From assembly GCA_002424815.1 (NCBI GenBank), contig DILB01000017.1, forward strand, positions 1 through 64,000: a stretch of DNA of 64,000 bases, written 5' to 3'. The position numbers and the translations under genes are program-made. Below, piece after piece: positions 1 to 8,456 of the stretch. Numbering within the stretch: position 1 is the stretch's first letter; each line of letters starts with the position of its first letter. Origin of the DNA: Caryophanales bacterium UBA5603 (GTDB lineage Bacteria; Bacillota_I; Bacilli_A; Izemoplasmatales; Hujiaoplasmataceae). Below the pieces are notes generated by a model. The model worked only from the letters and a program-made list of their open reading frames with translations. It was not told where the DNA came from and searched no databases.

Positions 1-86
1 TGGTGCGGTCGATGGGATTTGAACCCACATGTCCGATGGACACTACCCCCTCAAAGTAGCGCGTCTACCAATTTCGCCACGACCGC
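1..86 (-). tRNA. tRNA-Leu (anticodon GAG)
   Basis: Read on the minus strand it folds as a class II tRNA with a long variable arm. The acceptor GCGGTCG pairs with CGACCGC, the T arm contains GGGTTCAAATC, and CCA is encoded (bases 1-3). The anticodon loop TTGAGGG is closed by CTACT/GGTAG, giving anticodon GAG, which reads CUC and CUU. It follows a second tRNA-Leu by 84 bases and probably shares its promoter. Its terminator would lie outside the window. Confidence 0.95.
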
Positions 87-170
87 AAGAGCATGTTAAT
101 GATAAAATCATAAAACATGTTGATGGAAGATTTATTTCATCATCCGTCCTAGATAAAAAGAGGCTCTGGA

Positions 171-254
171 TGGTGCGGATGATGGGATTTGAACCCACAC
201 GTCTGTTGACACTACCGCCTGAAGATAGCGCGTCTGCCGTTTCGCCACATCCGC
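171..254 (-). tRNA. tRNA-Leu (anticodon CAG)
   Basis: Minus-strand class II tRNA with acceptor GCGGATG/CATCCGC, encoded CCA at 171-173 and a long variable arm. The anticodon loop TTCAGGC, closed by CTATC/GGTAG, gives anticodon CAG for the CUG codon. It is the upstream gene of a tandem tRNA-Leu pair. The acceptor and D-arm region closely resemble those of the neighbouring Leu-GAG gene, so the two may be an old duplication. Confidence 0.95.
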
Positions 255-273
255 TTTAATCTTTCCTCAAAAT

Positions 274-282
274 ATTATAGCA
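274..282 (-). promoter_or_regulatory. extended -10 promoter of the tRNA-Leu pair
   Basis: On the minus strand the sequence TGCTATAAT (a consensus -10 with the TGn extension) ends 19 bases before the tRNA-Leu(CAG) gene. No good -35 is seen at 17 bases. This is the expected position for the promoter of the tandem tRNA genes. Confidence 0.6.
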
Positions 283-340
283 TATAACCCTAAAATTTAT
301 CCAATATTTTTATCTTTTTTTATCTCAGAAGTATTTATGA

Positions 341-371
341 TTGACATCTGTAAAATTAATGATAATATGAT
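341..371 (+). promoter_or_regulatory. putative sigma-A promoter of speA-speB
   Basis: TTGACA at 341-346 is a perfect -35. Candidate -10 boxes are TAATAT (363-368, 16-base spacing) and TATGAT (366-371, 19-base spacing). The spacings are not ideal for both, so the exact -10 is uncertain. The promoter would give a 5' leader of about 90 bases before the TTG start. The rest of the 255-467 gap is AT-rich with no other signal seen. Confidence 0.45.
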
Positions 372-467
372 ATTGCATTCATATCCTTTTCGACAAAATA
401 TTTTCTTAATAAAATTCATTTTAATCGTTATTTTCATGACATAAAATTGAAAGGTGGTATAACCGAA

Positions 468-1961
468 TTGAAAGACGATCGACAATCCCAGACGCCTTTT
501 TTCACAAAACTCAAAGAATATGCCGCAAGCAATCCAACCCCTTTTGATGTCCCTGGTCACAAACTAGGACGCATCAATCAAGAGATGATTGACTTTACCG
601 GTCAAAATATCTTTTTACTTGATTCAAACGCCCCATTAGGCCTCGATACTTTAGGTCATCCGACGGGCGTCATCAAGGAAGCCATGCAACTCGCAGCCGA
701 AGCTTTTCATGCTAAGAAAGCTTATTTTCTTGTTAACGGCACAACCGTCGGTATTCTAGCTATGATTATGACTTCAGCACGCGCCAAAGAGAAAATTATC
801 ATGCCTCGTAACGTTCACAAATCCGTTATTAACGCTTTGATCTTATCCGGTGCCATGCCGGTTTTTATCAAACCCGATTTGGATTCAGAACTAGGAATTG
901 CCAATGGTATTTCTTTTTCAAGTGCGAAACGTGCCATCGATAAACACCCCGATGCTAAAGCTATTTTTATTATTAATCCAACGTATTTCGGACTCACAAG
1001 CGAAATTGAAAAGATTACTGAATATGCTCATGACGCTGGCATGCTGGTTTTAGCGGATGAAGCTCATGGCGCTGATTTTTATTTCAATGATCAATTACCC
1101 ATCTGTGCCATGGATGCTGGTGTCGATATCTCCGCTACTTCCGTTCACAAAACGGCTGGTTCTCTCACTCAAAGTTCGATGTTATTGACCCAAGGTGACC
1201 GAATTGACCATGTTCGTTTACAATCAACCTTAAACATGCTACAAAGTACTTCTCCTTCTTCATTATTGATTGCTTCCCTTGATGTGGCACGCAAACAAAT
1301 GTATTTTGAAGGAAAAGAACGCATTGATAAAATCTTAATCCTCGCCCGTAAAGCACGCAAACAACTCCAACAAATATCAGGTATAACTGTCGTTGATCCT
1401 GATTATGTCCATTCAAGAGGAAATTTTGAATTTGACGAACTACGTTTAATTATTAAAGTCTCCGACCTTGGCATTACCGGCTTTGAGGCCTATAAAGAAC
1501 TTCGACGAAAATTCAACATTCAACTGGAACTCGCTGAATCGCATTTGATTTTAGCGGTATTAACGATGGCCACCACCAAAGATGATTTAGATAATCTCAT
1601 CTTGGCAATGAAAGATCTCTCCAAACGTTATTATCGTATTCGTCATAAATTACCAAAAGTCAAATTTACCTATTCTTTTCCAGAAACTTATTCGCGTCCT
1701 CGTGATGCTTATCATGCGCCTAAATTACAAGTACCGCTCGCCGAAGCGGGGGGCGAAATTGCGGCAGAAATGCTGATGATTTATCCACCAGGCATTCCGT
1801 TGGTCATCCCGGGTGAAATCATCAGTGAAGAAGTTTTAGAAGACATTAAATTTTATATCGATAATGGTTCAGTTCTCCATTGCGACTTAGACAACGGTTG
1901 TGTCAAAGTTGTCGATAAAGAAAACTGGCCAAAATGGGAAGGTGAAGAAGATGAGTTTTAA
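468..1961 (+). CDS. speA: arginine decarboxylase (Orn/Lys/Arg decarboxylase family)
   Basis: PLP-dependent fold type I decarboxylase of 497 residues, the size of the Bacillus SpeA/YaaO family. The PLP lysine lies in the motif SVHKTAGSLTQSS at about residue 228. The upstream LADEAHGAD supplies the cofactor-binding Asp and His. The N-terminal DVPGHKLG motif is typical of this family. Ornithine or lysine could be the substrate in principle, but the overlapping agmatinase gene makes arginine to agmatine by far the likeliest reaction. I chose the TTG at 468 because AAAGGTGG lies about 10 bases upstream; a TTG at 447 is possible but lies on top of that ribosome site. The stop codon overlaps speB. 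Confidence 0.9.
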   Translation: MKDDRQSQTPFFTKLKEYAASNPTPFDVPGHKLGRINQEMIDFTGQNIFLLDSNAPLGLDTLGHPTGVIKEAMQLAAEAFHAKKAYFLVNGTTVGILAMIMTSARAKEKIIMPRNVHKSVINALILSGAMPVFIKPDLDSELGIANGISFSSAKRAIDKHPDAKAIFIINPTYFGLTSEIEKITEYAHDAGMLVLADEAHGADFYFNDQLPICAMDAGVDISATSVHKTAGSLTQSSMLLTQGDRIDHVRLQSTLNMLQSTSPSSLLIASLDVARKQMYFEGKERIDKILILARKARKQLQQISGITVVDPDYVHSRGNFEFDELRLIIKVSDLGITGFEAYKELRRKFNIQLELAESHLILAVLTMATTKDDLDNLILAMKDLSKRYYRIRHKLPKVKFTYSFPETYSRPRDAYHAPKLQVPLAEAGGEIAAEMLMIYPPGIPLVIPGEIISEEVLEDIKFYIDNGSVLHCDLDNGCVKVVDKENWPKWEGEEDEF

Positions 1962-2811
1962 AAAAGTTGATTTATCATTTCAAAGTTGTCAAAGTGATTA
2001 TAAAGATGCATCGGTTGTGATTTTCTCATCACCGATGGATTCGACCACTTCTTTTAGACCCGGGACTCGGTTTGCAGGTAACGCCATTCGCGTCGATTCT
2101 TTCGGGGTTGAATGGTATTCGCCCTATCGTAACATGGATTTAAAAAATTACAAAACCTGTGATATCGGTGATCTCGATTTACCGATTGGCAGTGTGGAAG
2201 CCGCCCTCAGTGTCATTCGAAAAACCACCCAAAAGATTTTAAAAGACCATAAAAAACCGATGATGATTGGTGGCGAACACTTAGTTACCTATCCTGTCGT
2301 TGAAGCCTTAGTCGAAAAATATCCCAATCTCCATATCATTCATTTAGATGCCCATACCGACCTTCGCGATACCTTCTTCGGTCGTAAACTGTCACACGCA
2401 ACCGTTTTAAGACGCTGCCATGATTTAGTTGGAGATGGAAAAATCTTTCAATTTGGTATCCGGAGCGGCGATTCATCAGAGTTTCAATGGGCTAATGAAG
2501 GCCACACCCATCTCCGTAAGTTTGACTTTGTCGGTTTATCCGAGGTGGTCGAAAAAATCAAAGATCAACCGGTTTACATCACCATTGATCTCGATGTCCT
2601 CGATCCTTCAATTTTCCCCGGAACTGGTACACCTGAAGCTGGCGGAATGACTTATAAAGAACTGCTTAATGCCATGGATGAATTTGCCAAACTTAAAAAT
2701 ATCGTCGGCGCAGATATCGTCGAACTGGCACCGATGCTCGATTCCAGCGGTGGTTCTACAGCGGTTGCCGCAAAGACTTTGCGAGAAATGATTTTATTAT
2801 TACATCAATAA
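1951..2811 (+). CDS. speB: agmatinase (ureohydrolase family)
   Basis: Ureohydrolase that splits agmatine into putrescine and urea in the cytoplasm. It is 286 residues from the ATG at 1951, which overlaps the end of speA and has GGGAAGGTGAAG upstream. An in-frame upstream start at 1900 would lie deep inside speA and lacks a ribosome site. The Mn-binding motifs are all visible: GGEHL, HLDAHTDLRD and TIDLDVLDP, followed by PGTGTPEAGG. With speA it forms a two-gene arginine-to-putrescine pathway, closed by a terminator just after the stop. Confidence 0.93.
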   Translation: MSFKKVDLSFQSCQSDYKDASVVIFSSPMDSTTSFRPGTRFAGNAIRVDSFGVEWYSPYRNMDLKNYKTCDIGDLDLPIGSVEAALSVIRKTTQKILKDHKKPMMIGGEHLVTYPVVEALVEKYPNLHIIHLDAHTDLRDTFFGRKLSHATVLRRCHDLVGDGKIFQFGIRSGDSSEFQWANEGHTHLRKFDFVGLSEVVEKIKDQPVYITIDLDVLDPSIFPGTGTPEAGGMTYKELLNAMDEFAKLKNIVGADIVELAPMLDSSGGSTAVAAKTLREMILLLHQ

Positions 2812-2820
2812 AAAATAAGT

Positions 2821-2856
2821 GTCCCTTTGCGTTTCATCGCATTGGGACTTTTTTTT
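2821..2856 (+). terminator. terminator after speB, probably bidirectional
   Basis: The GTCCC/GGGAC outer stem and TGCG/CGCA inner stem (2821-2848) are followed by nine T on the plus strand. On the minus strand the stem is followed by a T-rich stretch, so it can also end the convergent DUF1361 gene. Confidence 0.85.
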
Positions 2857-3535
2857 ATGGTTTGATATCCATGGTTTTAATGCTCAAGGTCAATTGAAAC
2901 AACCCATAAACCAATAGATGGAGGATCGTATAGCCGCCAATAAAGAAAATCATATCAAAGCCAAAGTGGTCAACCAAATCTTTGATTATGGTAAATACGC
3001 GACTCATGTCCCATGAATTATATCGGAAAAAACGACCGATATATATCCCGATACTTGATAACCCCATAACAGATAATATTATCCAGAAACTTTTTCTTTT
3101 CGAATATAATACCTGAAGTTTTGAATGCATGATGGATAGCGATAAACATCCAGCAAATAAGGCGATAAACATCCCAGAAACAATATGAAACAGCACCATC
3201 CAATCCAAATAATGCGATAAGTAGATGATTTCTGCGTAAAGATGTGCTTGTTCGATATAGACCCTTTCAGACAAATAAATTAAATCCGTAATCAAGTAAA
3301 ATGCATTTGGCAAGAAAAGCAACCATGCGAGTGATAGCGCCATGACCATCCAAGTTTTCTTCCAAGTTTTTTGGACAATCAATTTTGCAAGCAACCAAGG
3401 AATAATTGCTAAAAAGAGATTCCATGCCAAAAATGCATGCAAAAACTGACCCGTCGCTGCCCAAACAAACGGAGAAATCACCCAGTAAATTCCGACAATA
3501 ACTAAAAAGATTTTTTCTGATTTACTAAAAGACAT
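2855..3535 (-). CDS. DUF1361 family multi-pass membrane protein
   Basis: 226 residues with about seven hydrophobic segments. It carries the hallmarks of the DUF1361 family: LAWNLFLAIIPWLLA near the N-terminus, LLFLPNAFYLITDLIYL in the middle, and GRFFRYNSWDM near residue 170. The function of the family is unknown. The ATG is preceded by GAGGTGGGATGA. It stands alone between the speAB terminator and the lrgAB operon, which is also on the minus strand but ends in its own terminator. Confidence 0.85.
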   Translation of the reverse strand: MSFSKSEKIFLVIVGIYWVISPFVWAATGQFLHAFLAWNLFLAIIPWLLAKLIVQKTWKKTWMVMALSLAWLLFLPNAFYLITDLIYLSERVYIEQAHLYAEIIYLSHYLDWMVLFHIVSGMFIALFAGCLSLSIMHSKLQVLYSKRKSFWIILSVMGLSSIGIYIGRFFRYNSWDMSRVFTIIKDLVDHFGFDMIFFIGGYTILHLLVYGLFQLTLSIKTMDIKP

Positions 3536-3583
3536 TCATCCCACCTCATCCTAACATTGTATCAGTTTCTAAGGGGATACTCA

Positions 3584-3610
3584 ATCAAAAAAACGTGATG
3601 TTTTCACGTT
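3584..3610 (-). terminator. terminator after lrgB
   Basis: On the minus strand AACGTGA and TCACGTT form a perfect stem directly after the lrgB stop, followed by seven T. Confidence 0.85.
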
Positions 3611-4291
3611 TTAATGAATAAATAAGGCCATGATTGCGGTCGCAATACCGGTAAATACTAAAGCAACACCACTAATAGCACCAGCAGTGGGATCCATTTC
3701 AAGTGCCTTGGCCGTCCCAACGGCTTGCGACGTGGTCCCAAGCCCCATACCAATAATTAAAGGATCCTTTATGTTAAACCATTTTAAAAAAGTTGGCACT
3801 AAGACTGCACCTAAAACAGCGGTCATCACAACGGTTGCGACGGTGATGGCTCTAATACCTCCCAGTTGTTCTGATACTTCAATCGCTATGGGCGTTGTGG
3901 AAGCTTTGGGTAAAATCGAATAAAGCAACGCCTGTTCAAGATTGAGCCAACGGGCTAAAACAAAAACCGCTAAAATGGAGGTTGCCGCACCGACGATGGA
4001 ACCGACCATAATCGGTAATATATATTTTTTTATCAATTGGATTTGTTTCATGATTGGAACAGCTAAAGAAACAATTAAAGGACCCAAAAACAAATGAATT
4101 CCGGATAAATCCGTTAAAAAAGTATTCATATCGATTTTCGCTATCAAAATATAGCCCATTAACAGTAAAGTCGCTACTAATAAAGGACTAAAAAATGGGA
4201 AGCGGGTTTTTTTATATAAAAATCCACCCAGTAAATAAAATAATAAGGTGAGCATAATGCCGAAGGCTTGACTCGAGAAAATTTCACGCAT
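3611..4291 (-). CDS. lrgB: LrgB/CidB family membrane protein (antiholin-like)
   Basis: 226 residues, almost entirely hydrophobic. The LrgB signatures are visible: LGPLIVSLAVPIMKQ around residue 70, LPKASTTPIAIEVSEQLGG near 130 and GTTSQAVGTAKAL near 190. In other Firmicutes LrgB works with LrgA in control of murein hydrolase activity and cell death, and some members export small acids such as pyruvate or glycolate. The gene overlaps lrgA by 8 bases, so the two are translationally coupled. Confidence 0.9.
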   Translation of the reverse strand: MREIFSSQAFGIMLTLLFYLLGGFLYKKTRFPFFSPLLVATLLLMGYILIAKIDMNTFLTDLSGIHLFLGPLIVSLAVPIMKQIQLIKKYILPIMVGSIVGAATSILAVFVLARWLNLEQALLYSILPKASTTPIAIEVSEQLGGIRAITVATVVMTAVLGAVLVPTFLKWFNIKDPLIIGMGLGTTSQAVGTAKALEMDPTAGAISGVALVFTGIATAIMALFIH

Positions 4292-4679
4292 GAGGATCCT
4301 CCTTCGGCTTTTGCCATTTCAATTGGAGTAAAAGCGTTAATTTGACAAAAAGAGTGACCATGAAAAAACTAAAGAGAATTGAAACAACAATAATAATTAA
4401 TATTTTAATAAAAGCACTTTGTAAGAGGTTGGCATATTCTAACACGGATACTGCCGCAGGAATAAAAAAGAAAGCCATATTGGTTGTTAAAAAACTGCCA
4501 ACCTCATCAACTTCATTTAAAGCCATCTTTCCGGTTGCCAATACCAATAGAAGTAAGCCCATGCCTAAAATGGTGCCAGGTATGAAGACACTTGGAAAGA
4601 TGAGTTTGATAAGTAAGGCAAGCATCTCACCGAGTACATAAAATAGAAGTATGATAAATATCTGTTTAATGATTTTCAA
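4284..4679 (-). CDS. lrgA: LrgA/CidA family holin-like protein
   Basis: 131 residues with four predicted membrane segments. The family motif FIPGTILGMGLLLLVL is at about residues 32-47, and a charged tail ends the protein, as in CidA/LrgA holin-like proteins. The start is a TTG at 4679, preceded closely by AGGTGA. It is the first gene of lrgAB. A consensus -10 and a 12-bp inverted repeat upstream suggest regulated expression. No LytSR two-component genes are present in the window. Confidence 0.9.
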   Translation of the reverse strand: MKIIKQIFIILLFYVLGEMLALLIKLIFPSVFIPGTILGMGLLLLVLATGKMALNEVDEVGSFLTTNMAFFFIPAAVSVLEYANLLQSAFIKILIIIVVSILFSFFMVTLFVKLTLLLQLKWQKPKEDPHA

Positions 4680-4702
4680 TTTGTCACCTGCTTTCGATAA
4701 AT

Positions 4703-4755
4703 ATTATACTGTAAAACACTTTTAAAAACCGGTTGTAAGCAAGTAAAAGTGTTTT
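4703..4755 (-). promoter_or_regulatory. lrgA promoter with 12-bp inverted repeat
   Basis: On the minus strand a TATAAT box lies at 4703-4708. Immediately upstream, AAAACACTTTTA (4713-4724) and its perfect complement TAAAAGTGTTTT (4744-4755) flank a 19-base centre. The repeat covers the -35 region and looks like an operator for a dimeric regulator. No strong -35 box is seen, consistent with an activated promoter. Confidence 0.5.
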
Positions 4756-4762
4756 CATTCAT

Positions 4763-4793
4763 AAAAAAAATCGAGATTTTCTCTCTCTCGATT
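4763..4793 (-). terminator. terminator after the Pr6Pr-family gene
   Basis: On the minus strand, arms AATCGAGA and TCTCGATT form an 8-bp stem followed by eight T. Confidence 0.85.
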
Positions 4794-4797
4794 CGTT

Positions 4798-5454
4798 TTA
4801 CGTTTGAATTCGATTTTTTCTTTGATAAATCCACCGATCAATAAAATATAATCCATATCCTAGCAACAAAAAAACACTTAAAATTATCAATGAACTGATG
4901 AAAACCATTCCTATGCCATAACTTTCAAAATTTAGGAAAAAGTAAGGGTAACGACTGATGGTATCACCAAGGATAAATATACCCCCTAATGCGGCATAAA
5001 GTAAGGTATAAAGCCAATATCCGAGGGGAATAAACAACCACCAAAGTGGATCAACTTTTTTAAATGTATTCCCTTTCGTAAAAATTAAATGATCAAAAAG
5101 CATCATGAAGGGGGCCAGATAATGCACTAAGACATCGGATAATTGCATCACTTGATAATCGATGTTTTCATTTAAGATGAACGGTCTTAAAATAAAATGA
5201 TAGACGACAAAGGTTAAAAAAATCATCACAGTGAAGCCGCCCTTGATTCTTAAAAATCGTGAAGAGACGGTTTTCTTGCGGAGTTCATAGTAAAATGCCA
5301 TCGCAATGATGCCAAAACATAGGATGTTGCTTTGGAGGGTGTAATAAGACAATGTCATCCAGAAGGGTGTATCCCATGAAGTGATATTTAATATAATACC
5401 TAAACCACTCAAAAGTAAAAACAAACCTTTGTAAATGAGGGATGGATTGATCAT
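4798..5454 (-). CDS. Pr6Pr-family membrane protein
   Basis: 218 residues with about six membrane segments. The pattern YYTLQSNILCFG near the N-terminus, VYHFILRP, LVHYLAPFMMLFDHLIF, and WWLFIPLGYWLYTLLYA with a later PYFFLNFESYG matches the bacterial Pr6Pr (FAR-17a/AIG1-like) membrane family, whose role is unknown. I prefer the ATG at 5454, which has TAAGGT upstream at good spacing. An alternative ATG at 5472 would overlap the upstream gene by 8 bases. Confidence 0.75.
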   Translation of the reverse strand: MINPSLIYKGLFLLLSGLGIILNITSWDTPFWMTLSYYTLQSNILCFGIIAMAFYYELRKKTVSSRFLRIKGGFTVMIFLTFVVYHFILRPFILNENIDYQVMQLSDVLVHYLAPFMMLFDHLIFTKGNTFKKVDPLWWLFIPLGYWLYTLLYAALGGIFILGDTISRYPYFFLNFESYGIGMVFISSLIILSVFLLLGYGLYFIDRWIYQRKNRIQT

Positions 5455-5464
5455 GGAAATTACC

Positions 5465-6532
5465 TTATTCATGTTCTTTCACGCCCATATAATGGAGAAT
5501 CGGACTTTCATCTAAATGTGCCACTTTTCCAATGGCTTTAATAACTTCTTTTTTCATGATTGTCATGGTTTCAATATCTTGATCAAAAATGACATCCCAG
5601 ATGATATTCGGTCCAATCTTAAAATACCCATAGACGGCCCCTTTGAAAATGCCTTGATGGAGCAAGTAATACATCACATCGCATGTTGTTTTGGGGAAAC
5701 GAGTCTTCAATTCTTCTTCCATCGCCTTCACAAAATAATCGTTGCGATTCAGACAAAAGATGGATGTGGGTACCGTCTGTAACCCTTCATTTTGTAAGAT
5801 TTGCCAATCTTCAATGCTCATATAACCTAAAGTATTATTAATTTCGTAGGGGACTAAGGTTTTTGACTCAACCCCTTCATCACATATTTTTTGAATCTTT
5901 TTTGAAGGTAACTTATAAATATTTTCAACCATTTTAGGCGTGACCCACACTAATAAATGCAAACATCGTTTAAGTACAATTTTTAAAGCTGCTTCAAAGG
6001 AATACTTTGATAAATCCAACTCTGGAAATTCTCGCTCAAAAAGATACCAACCTCGGTCCCATTCCGTTGAACGTTGATCTTCAAAAACAATGAAAGCTTG
6101 CTGAAGCCGGTGCAAAATGGGCGTAATATCTTTGACATAACGATTTAAAACTTCCTTCATGCCTTTGACATTGATGGGTCCTTCATGTTCAATTAATGAT
6201 AATATTTCTTGATCTTTTGGCGAAAAAGCATGAATGGGTTTACGGTAAAGCGCTGCGAATATTTCAAGTTCATCAAAATAGACATAGGCTATTCCTCCGT
6301 TTTGAAATCTTCCTTTAACAATTTCACGACGGCTTCGCAGTAAATCATTGTATTGAAAATCAGAAAAATCCGCCCGGTGTTGAAGGGTGGGCGGATTGCC
6401 AGGCATGGTCCAATATTCAGTTAAAACCGGACTCATCAGTCGAAATAAGTGTCCATATTCTTCACGATCAATTCGGGCATCAAAATGCATGCGCTTCATT
6501 CGCAGCGCGTTAATTTTGGACGCTAAATCCAT
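5465..6532 (-). CDS. AlkZ-like winged-helix protein (possible DNA glycosylase relative)
   Basis: 355 soluble residues. The N-terminal half resembles helix-turn-helix proteins, and the overall pattern (KGRFQNGGIAYVYFDELEIFAALYRK, then a winged-helix-like SLIEHEGPINVKGMKEVL) recalls AlkZ/YcaQ-related proteins of Clostridia and Bacilli. In that family the relatives unhook DNA crosslinks, but the usual QxQ active-site motif is not evident here, so enzymatic activity is doubtful. AAGGAG lies 9 bases before the ATG. It is followed closely by the Pr6Pr gene and preceded by a phosphotransferase in the same orientation. Confidence 0.5.
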   Translation of the reverse strand: MDLASKINALRMKRMHFDARIDREEYGHLFRLMSPVLTEYWTMPGNPPTLQHRADFSDFQYNDLLRSRREIVKGRFQNGGIAYVYFDELEIFAALYRKPIHAFSPKDQEILSLIEHEGPINVKGMKEVLNRYVKDITPILHRLQQAFIVFEDQRSTEWDRGWYLFEREFPELDLSKYSFEAALKIVLKRCLHLLVWVTPKMVENIYKLPSKKIQKICDEGVESKTLVPYEINNTLGYMSIEDWQILQNEGLQTVPTSIFCLNRNDYFVKAMEEELKTRFPKTTCDVMYYLLHQGIFKGAVYGYFKIGPNIIWDVIFDQDIETMTIMKKEVIKAIGKVAHLDESPILHYMGVKEHE

Positions 6533-6551
6533 GGTTTAATGCTCCTTGAAA

Positions 6552-7460
6552 TCATCCCTTAACCCAATCGGGTTTTTCTTTTCGGAAATAATCATATTCA
6601 AAATAAATGATTTCTTTTCTTGATAACATATATTGGATTTCTGATTCGCCATATTGTTCAGCCCACAAAACAGAATACATGGCATTGTAAGCTAAATAGA
6701 CTTTAACTTTCTTCCAAAAGAGTTTGGGGATCCCATCTTGGAAATAGCCATTGAGTTGACCCCGCGTGAACGGAATGGAAGCTGCTTTTGAAAAAGTTAA
6801 AATAGCCACAAATTCTTTGATGTAATCTTCATAATCAAATCGGTTAAAATCGATGATGCCTAAGTTGAGTTGATCGTTAATAATCATATTACCAATATGG
6901 AAATCCCCATGATTTAAACGGACATTCATATCTTTTAAAACATCGATGTTCTCATAAACATATTTGAGGGGCAAGCGATCTTCTTCGCTCATATAAGCGC
7001 TTTTTTCATATTTAGCTAAACGATCTAAAATTTTATTTTTTGTTTTTAGAAAATCGCTTTCTTGAACCAAATTATGGGTCAAATGATGGATAGACCAAAG
7101 AATTTTGCCTGAAGCATAGCCCAAACGGTACTGAGTTGCGGTCGGGAGCGTGGGAATGACTTTGATGGCATCTTCTCCTTCGATAAAGGTTAAAACCATC
7201 AAAACCATATCTTCTAACGTTTGCATCTCAATAAATTTGGGTGTATTAATGTTTAAGGTACCCACTAATTCGATGACGCTAATCTCTTTAGCTTTTTTTG
7301 AAAGCAGACGGATATCCGTCACTCGAAGTAAATACTTGCCTTTGGGACAAGTGATGATATACTTCACGTCTTCACTCCAACCACGTTCGATTTTTTCCAA
7401 TTTTTCAATCGGAATTAAATCCGCAAATCTGCCTAAATCTTTCAAGGTAATTTCTCTCAT
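6552..7460 (-). CDS. aminoglycoside phosphotransferase-fold kinase
   Basis: 302 residues from the ATG at 7460, which has GGAGG at ideal spacing; an upstream in-frame start at 7478 would sit on that site. The kinase core is clear: LNHGDFHIGNMII is the Brenner-type catalytic loop (Asp and Asn), and LGIIDFNRFDYED is the metal-binding DxD-like segment. The family includes small-molecule kinases for antibiotics, choline, homoserine or fructosamine. The substrate cannot be told from the sequence, and nothing nearby indicates resistance. It begins a three-gene unit with the AlkZ-like and Pr6Pr genes. Confidence 0.8.
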   Translation of the reverse strand: MREITLKDLGRFADLIPIEKLEKIERGWSEDVKYIITCPKGKYLLRVTDIRLLSKKAKEISVIELVGTLNINTPKFIEMQTLEDMVLMVLTFIEGEDAIKVIPTLPTATQYRLGYASGKILWSIHHLTHNLVQESDFLKTKNKILDRLAKYEKSAYMSEEDRLPLKYVYENIDVLKDMNVRLNHGDFHIGNMIINDQLNLGIIDFNRFDYEDYIKEFVAILTFSKAASIPFTRGQLNGYFQDGIPKLFWKKVKVYLAYNAMYSVLWAEQYGESEIQYMLSRKEIIYFEYDYFRKEKPDWVKG

Positions 7461-7545
7461 CGTTTGGCCTCCGTTCAAAGTATAAATTCATTATAGAACA
7501 TTTACAATGTTTTTGCCAAGGTCTCAAGATAAAAATCTTGTAAAA

Positions 7546-7569
7546 ATTAAAAAAGCACGAAAATCGTGC
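7546..7569 (-). terminator. terminator after the DUF3137 gene
   Basis: GCACGA/TCGTGC stem followed on the minus strand by six T. Confidence 0.8.
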
Positions 7570-7571
7570 CT

Positions 7572-8456
7572 TTAAAATCGCATGTTGTTTCCTGCATCTT
7601 TGAACATAGTAATCAAATCTTTAATCAACTGTAATCCACTTTCAAACTCAGCTATGGGATTCTCAGATAAATCTTTAGATAGACTAAAATCAAAAGTATC
7701 TTTATTCGTTTTAATCGCAATGTAAAGTTTATCATGGAGAAACGATATCGATATTTGATCATTGATAAAGCGATCGAGAGACATTAATCGCTCCATAAAA
7801 TCTGGTTTTAGAATTACAAAGGCATGAAGTTCATCTTTTGCGAACGTTGAAAACGAACGATTAAAATCGATGGATTCGGTTGAAACTGGACGATAAGATG
7901 CAAAAGACCATTTTGGCACAAACCGATTCTGTATTAAAATCATATCGGTTGGAAACGGATGTTGAAAATCCAAGCGGAAGACTCTGCCTTGAAAAACTGT
8001 TTTGACCGTCGATGTTTTGCCATCGTTTTGAACGTCTTTTAAAACGACATCGGCTGTTTTAAAACCGATGCCTTCCCATGAACCCGTAAAGAGATCCTCA
8101 CTGTGATATCGATCAGCCTGTTTAAGAATCATCGAGCGAATAATTTCGGTTTCATCAAACCCACCATTGACATAAAACTTCGCATCGGGCAATAAACGTT
8201 CGATAACTTGAGGCAAATAGGTTTCTTTGTATTCATTCGAAAGCCCTTTAATTTTTGTTTGCGCTTTGGCCGAGAAGATAGCACCGCCCATGAATCCAAT
8301 CATCACAATGAAAGGAAGGATCACCACCCCTGATCCAAATCCTGTGATTGCGGCAGGAATAAATAAAGCGAAGCAACTGAAAGTAACAATCATGCCATAG
8401 GTTGACTGTTGTTTATAATGGGATAATAGCTGTCGGTAGTCTTCAATCGTCTTCAT
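7572..8456 (-). CDS. DUF3137 domain membrane protein
   Basis: 294 residues with two adjacent N-terminal membrane segments (about residues 20-65) and a long cytoplasmic part. The stretch HSEDLFTGSWEGIGFKTADVVLKDV, then TVFQGRVFRLDFQHPF, is characteristic of DUF3137 proteins, whose function is not known. The ATG overlaps the stop of the upstream methyltransferase gene by 4 bases, so the two are co-translated. Confidence 0.8.
   Translation of the reverse strand: MKTIEDYRQLLSHYKQQSTYGMIVTFSCFALFIPAAITGFGSGVVILPFIVMIGFMGGAIFSAKAQTKIKGLSNEYKETYLPQVIERLLPDAKFYVNGGFDETEIIRSMILKQADRYHSEDLFTGSWEGIGFKTADVVLKDVQNDGKTSTVKTVFQGRVFRLDFQHPFPTDMILIQNRFVPKWSFASYRPVSTESIDFNRSFSTFAKDELHAFVILKPDFMERLMSLDRFINDQISISFLHDKLYIAIKTNKDTFDFSLSKDLSENPIAEFESGLQLIKDLITMFKDAGNNMRF

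Noticed and set aside
447..1961. speA starting at 447
   Set aside because: That codon lies on top of the only ribosome site; the TTG at 468 fits better.
5465..6532. DNA-crosslink glycosylase AlkZ proper
   Set aside because: The QxQ active-site motif of AlkZ/YcaQ is not seen, so only a loose family relation is claimed.
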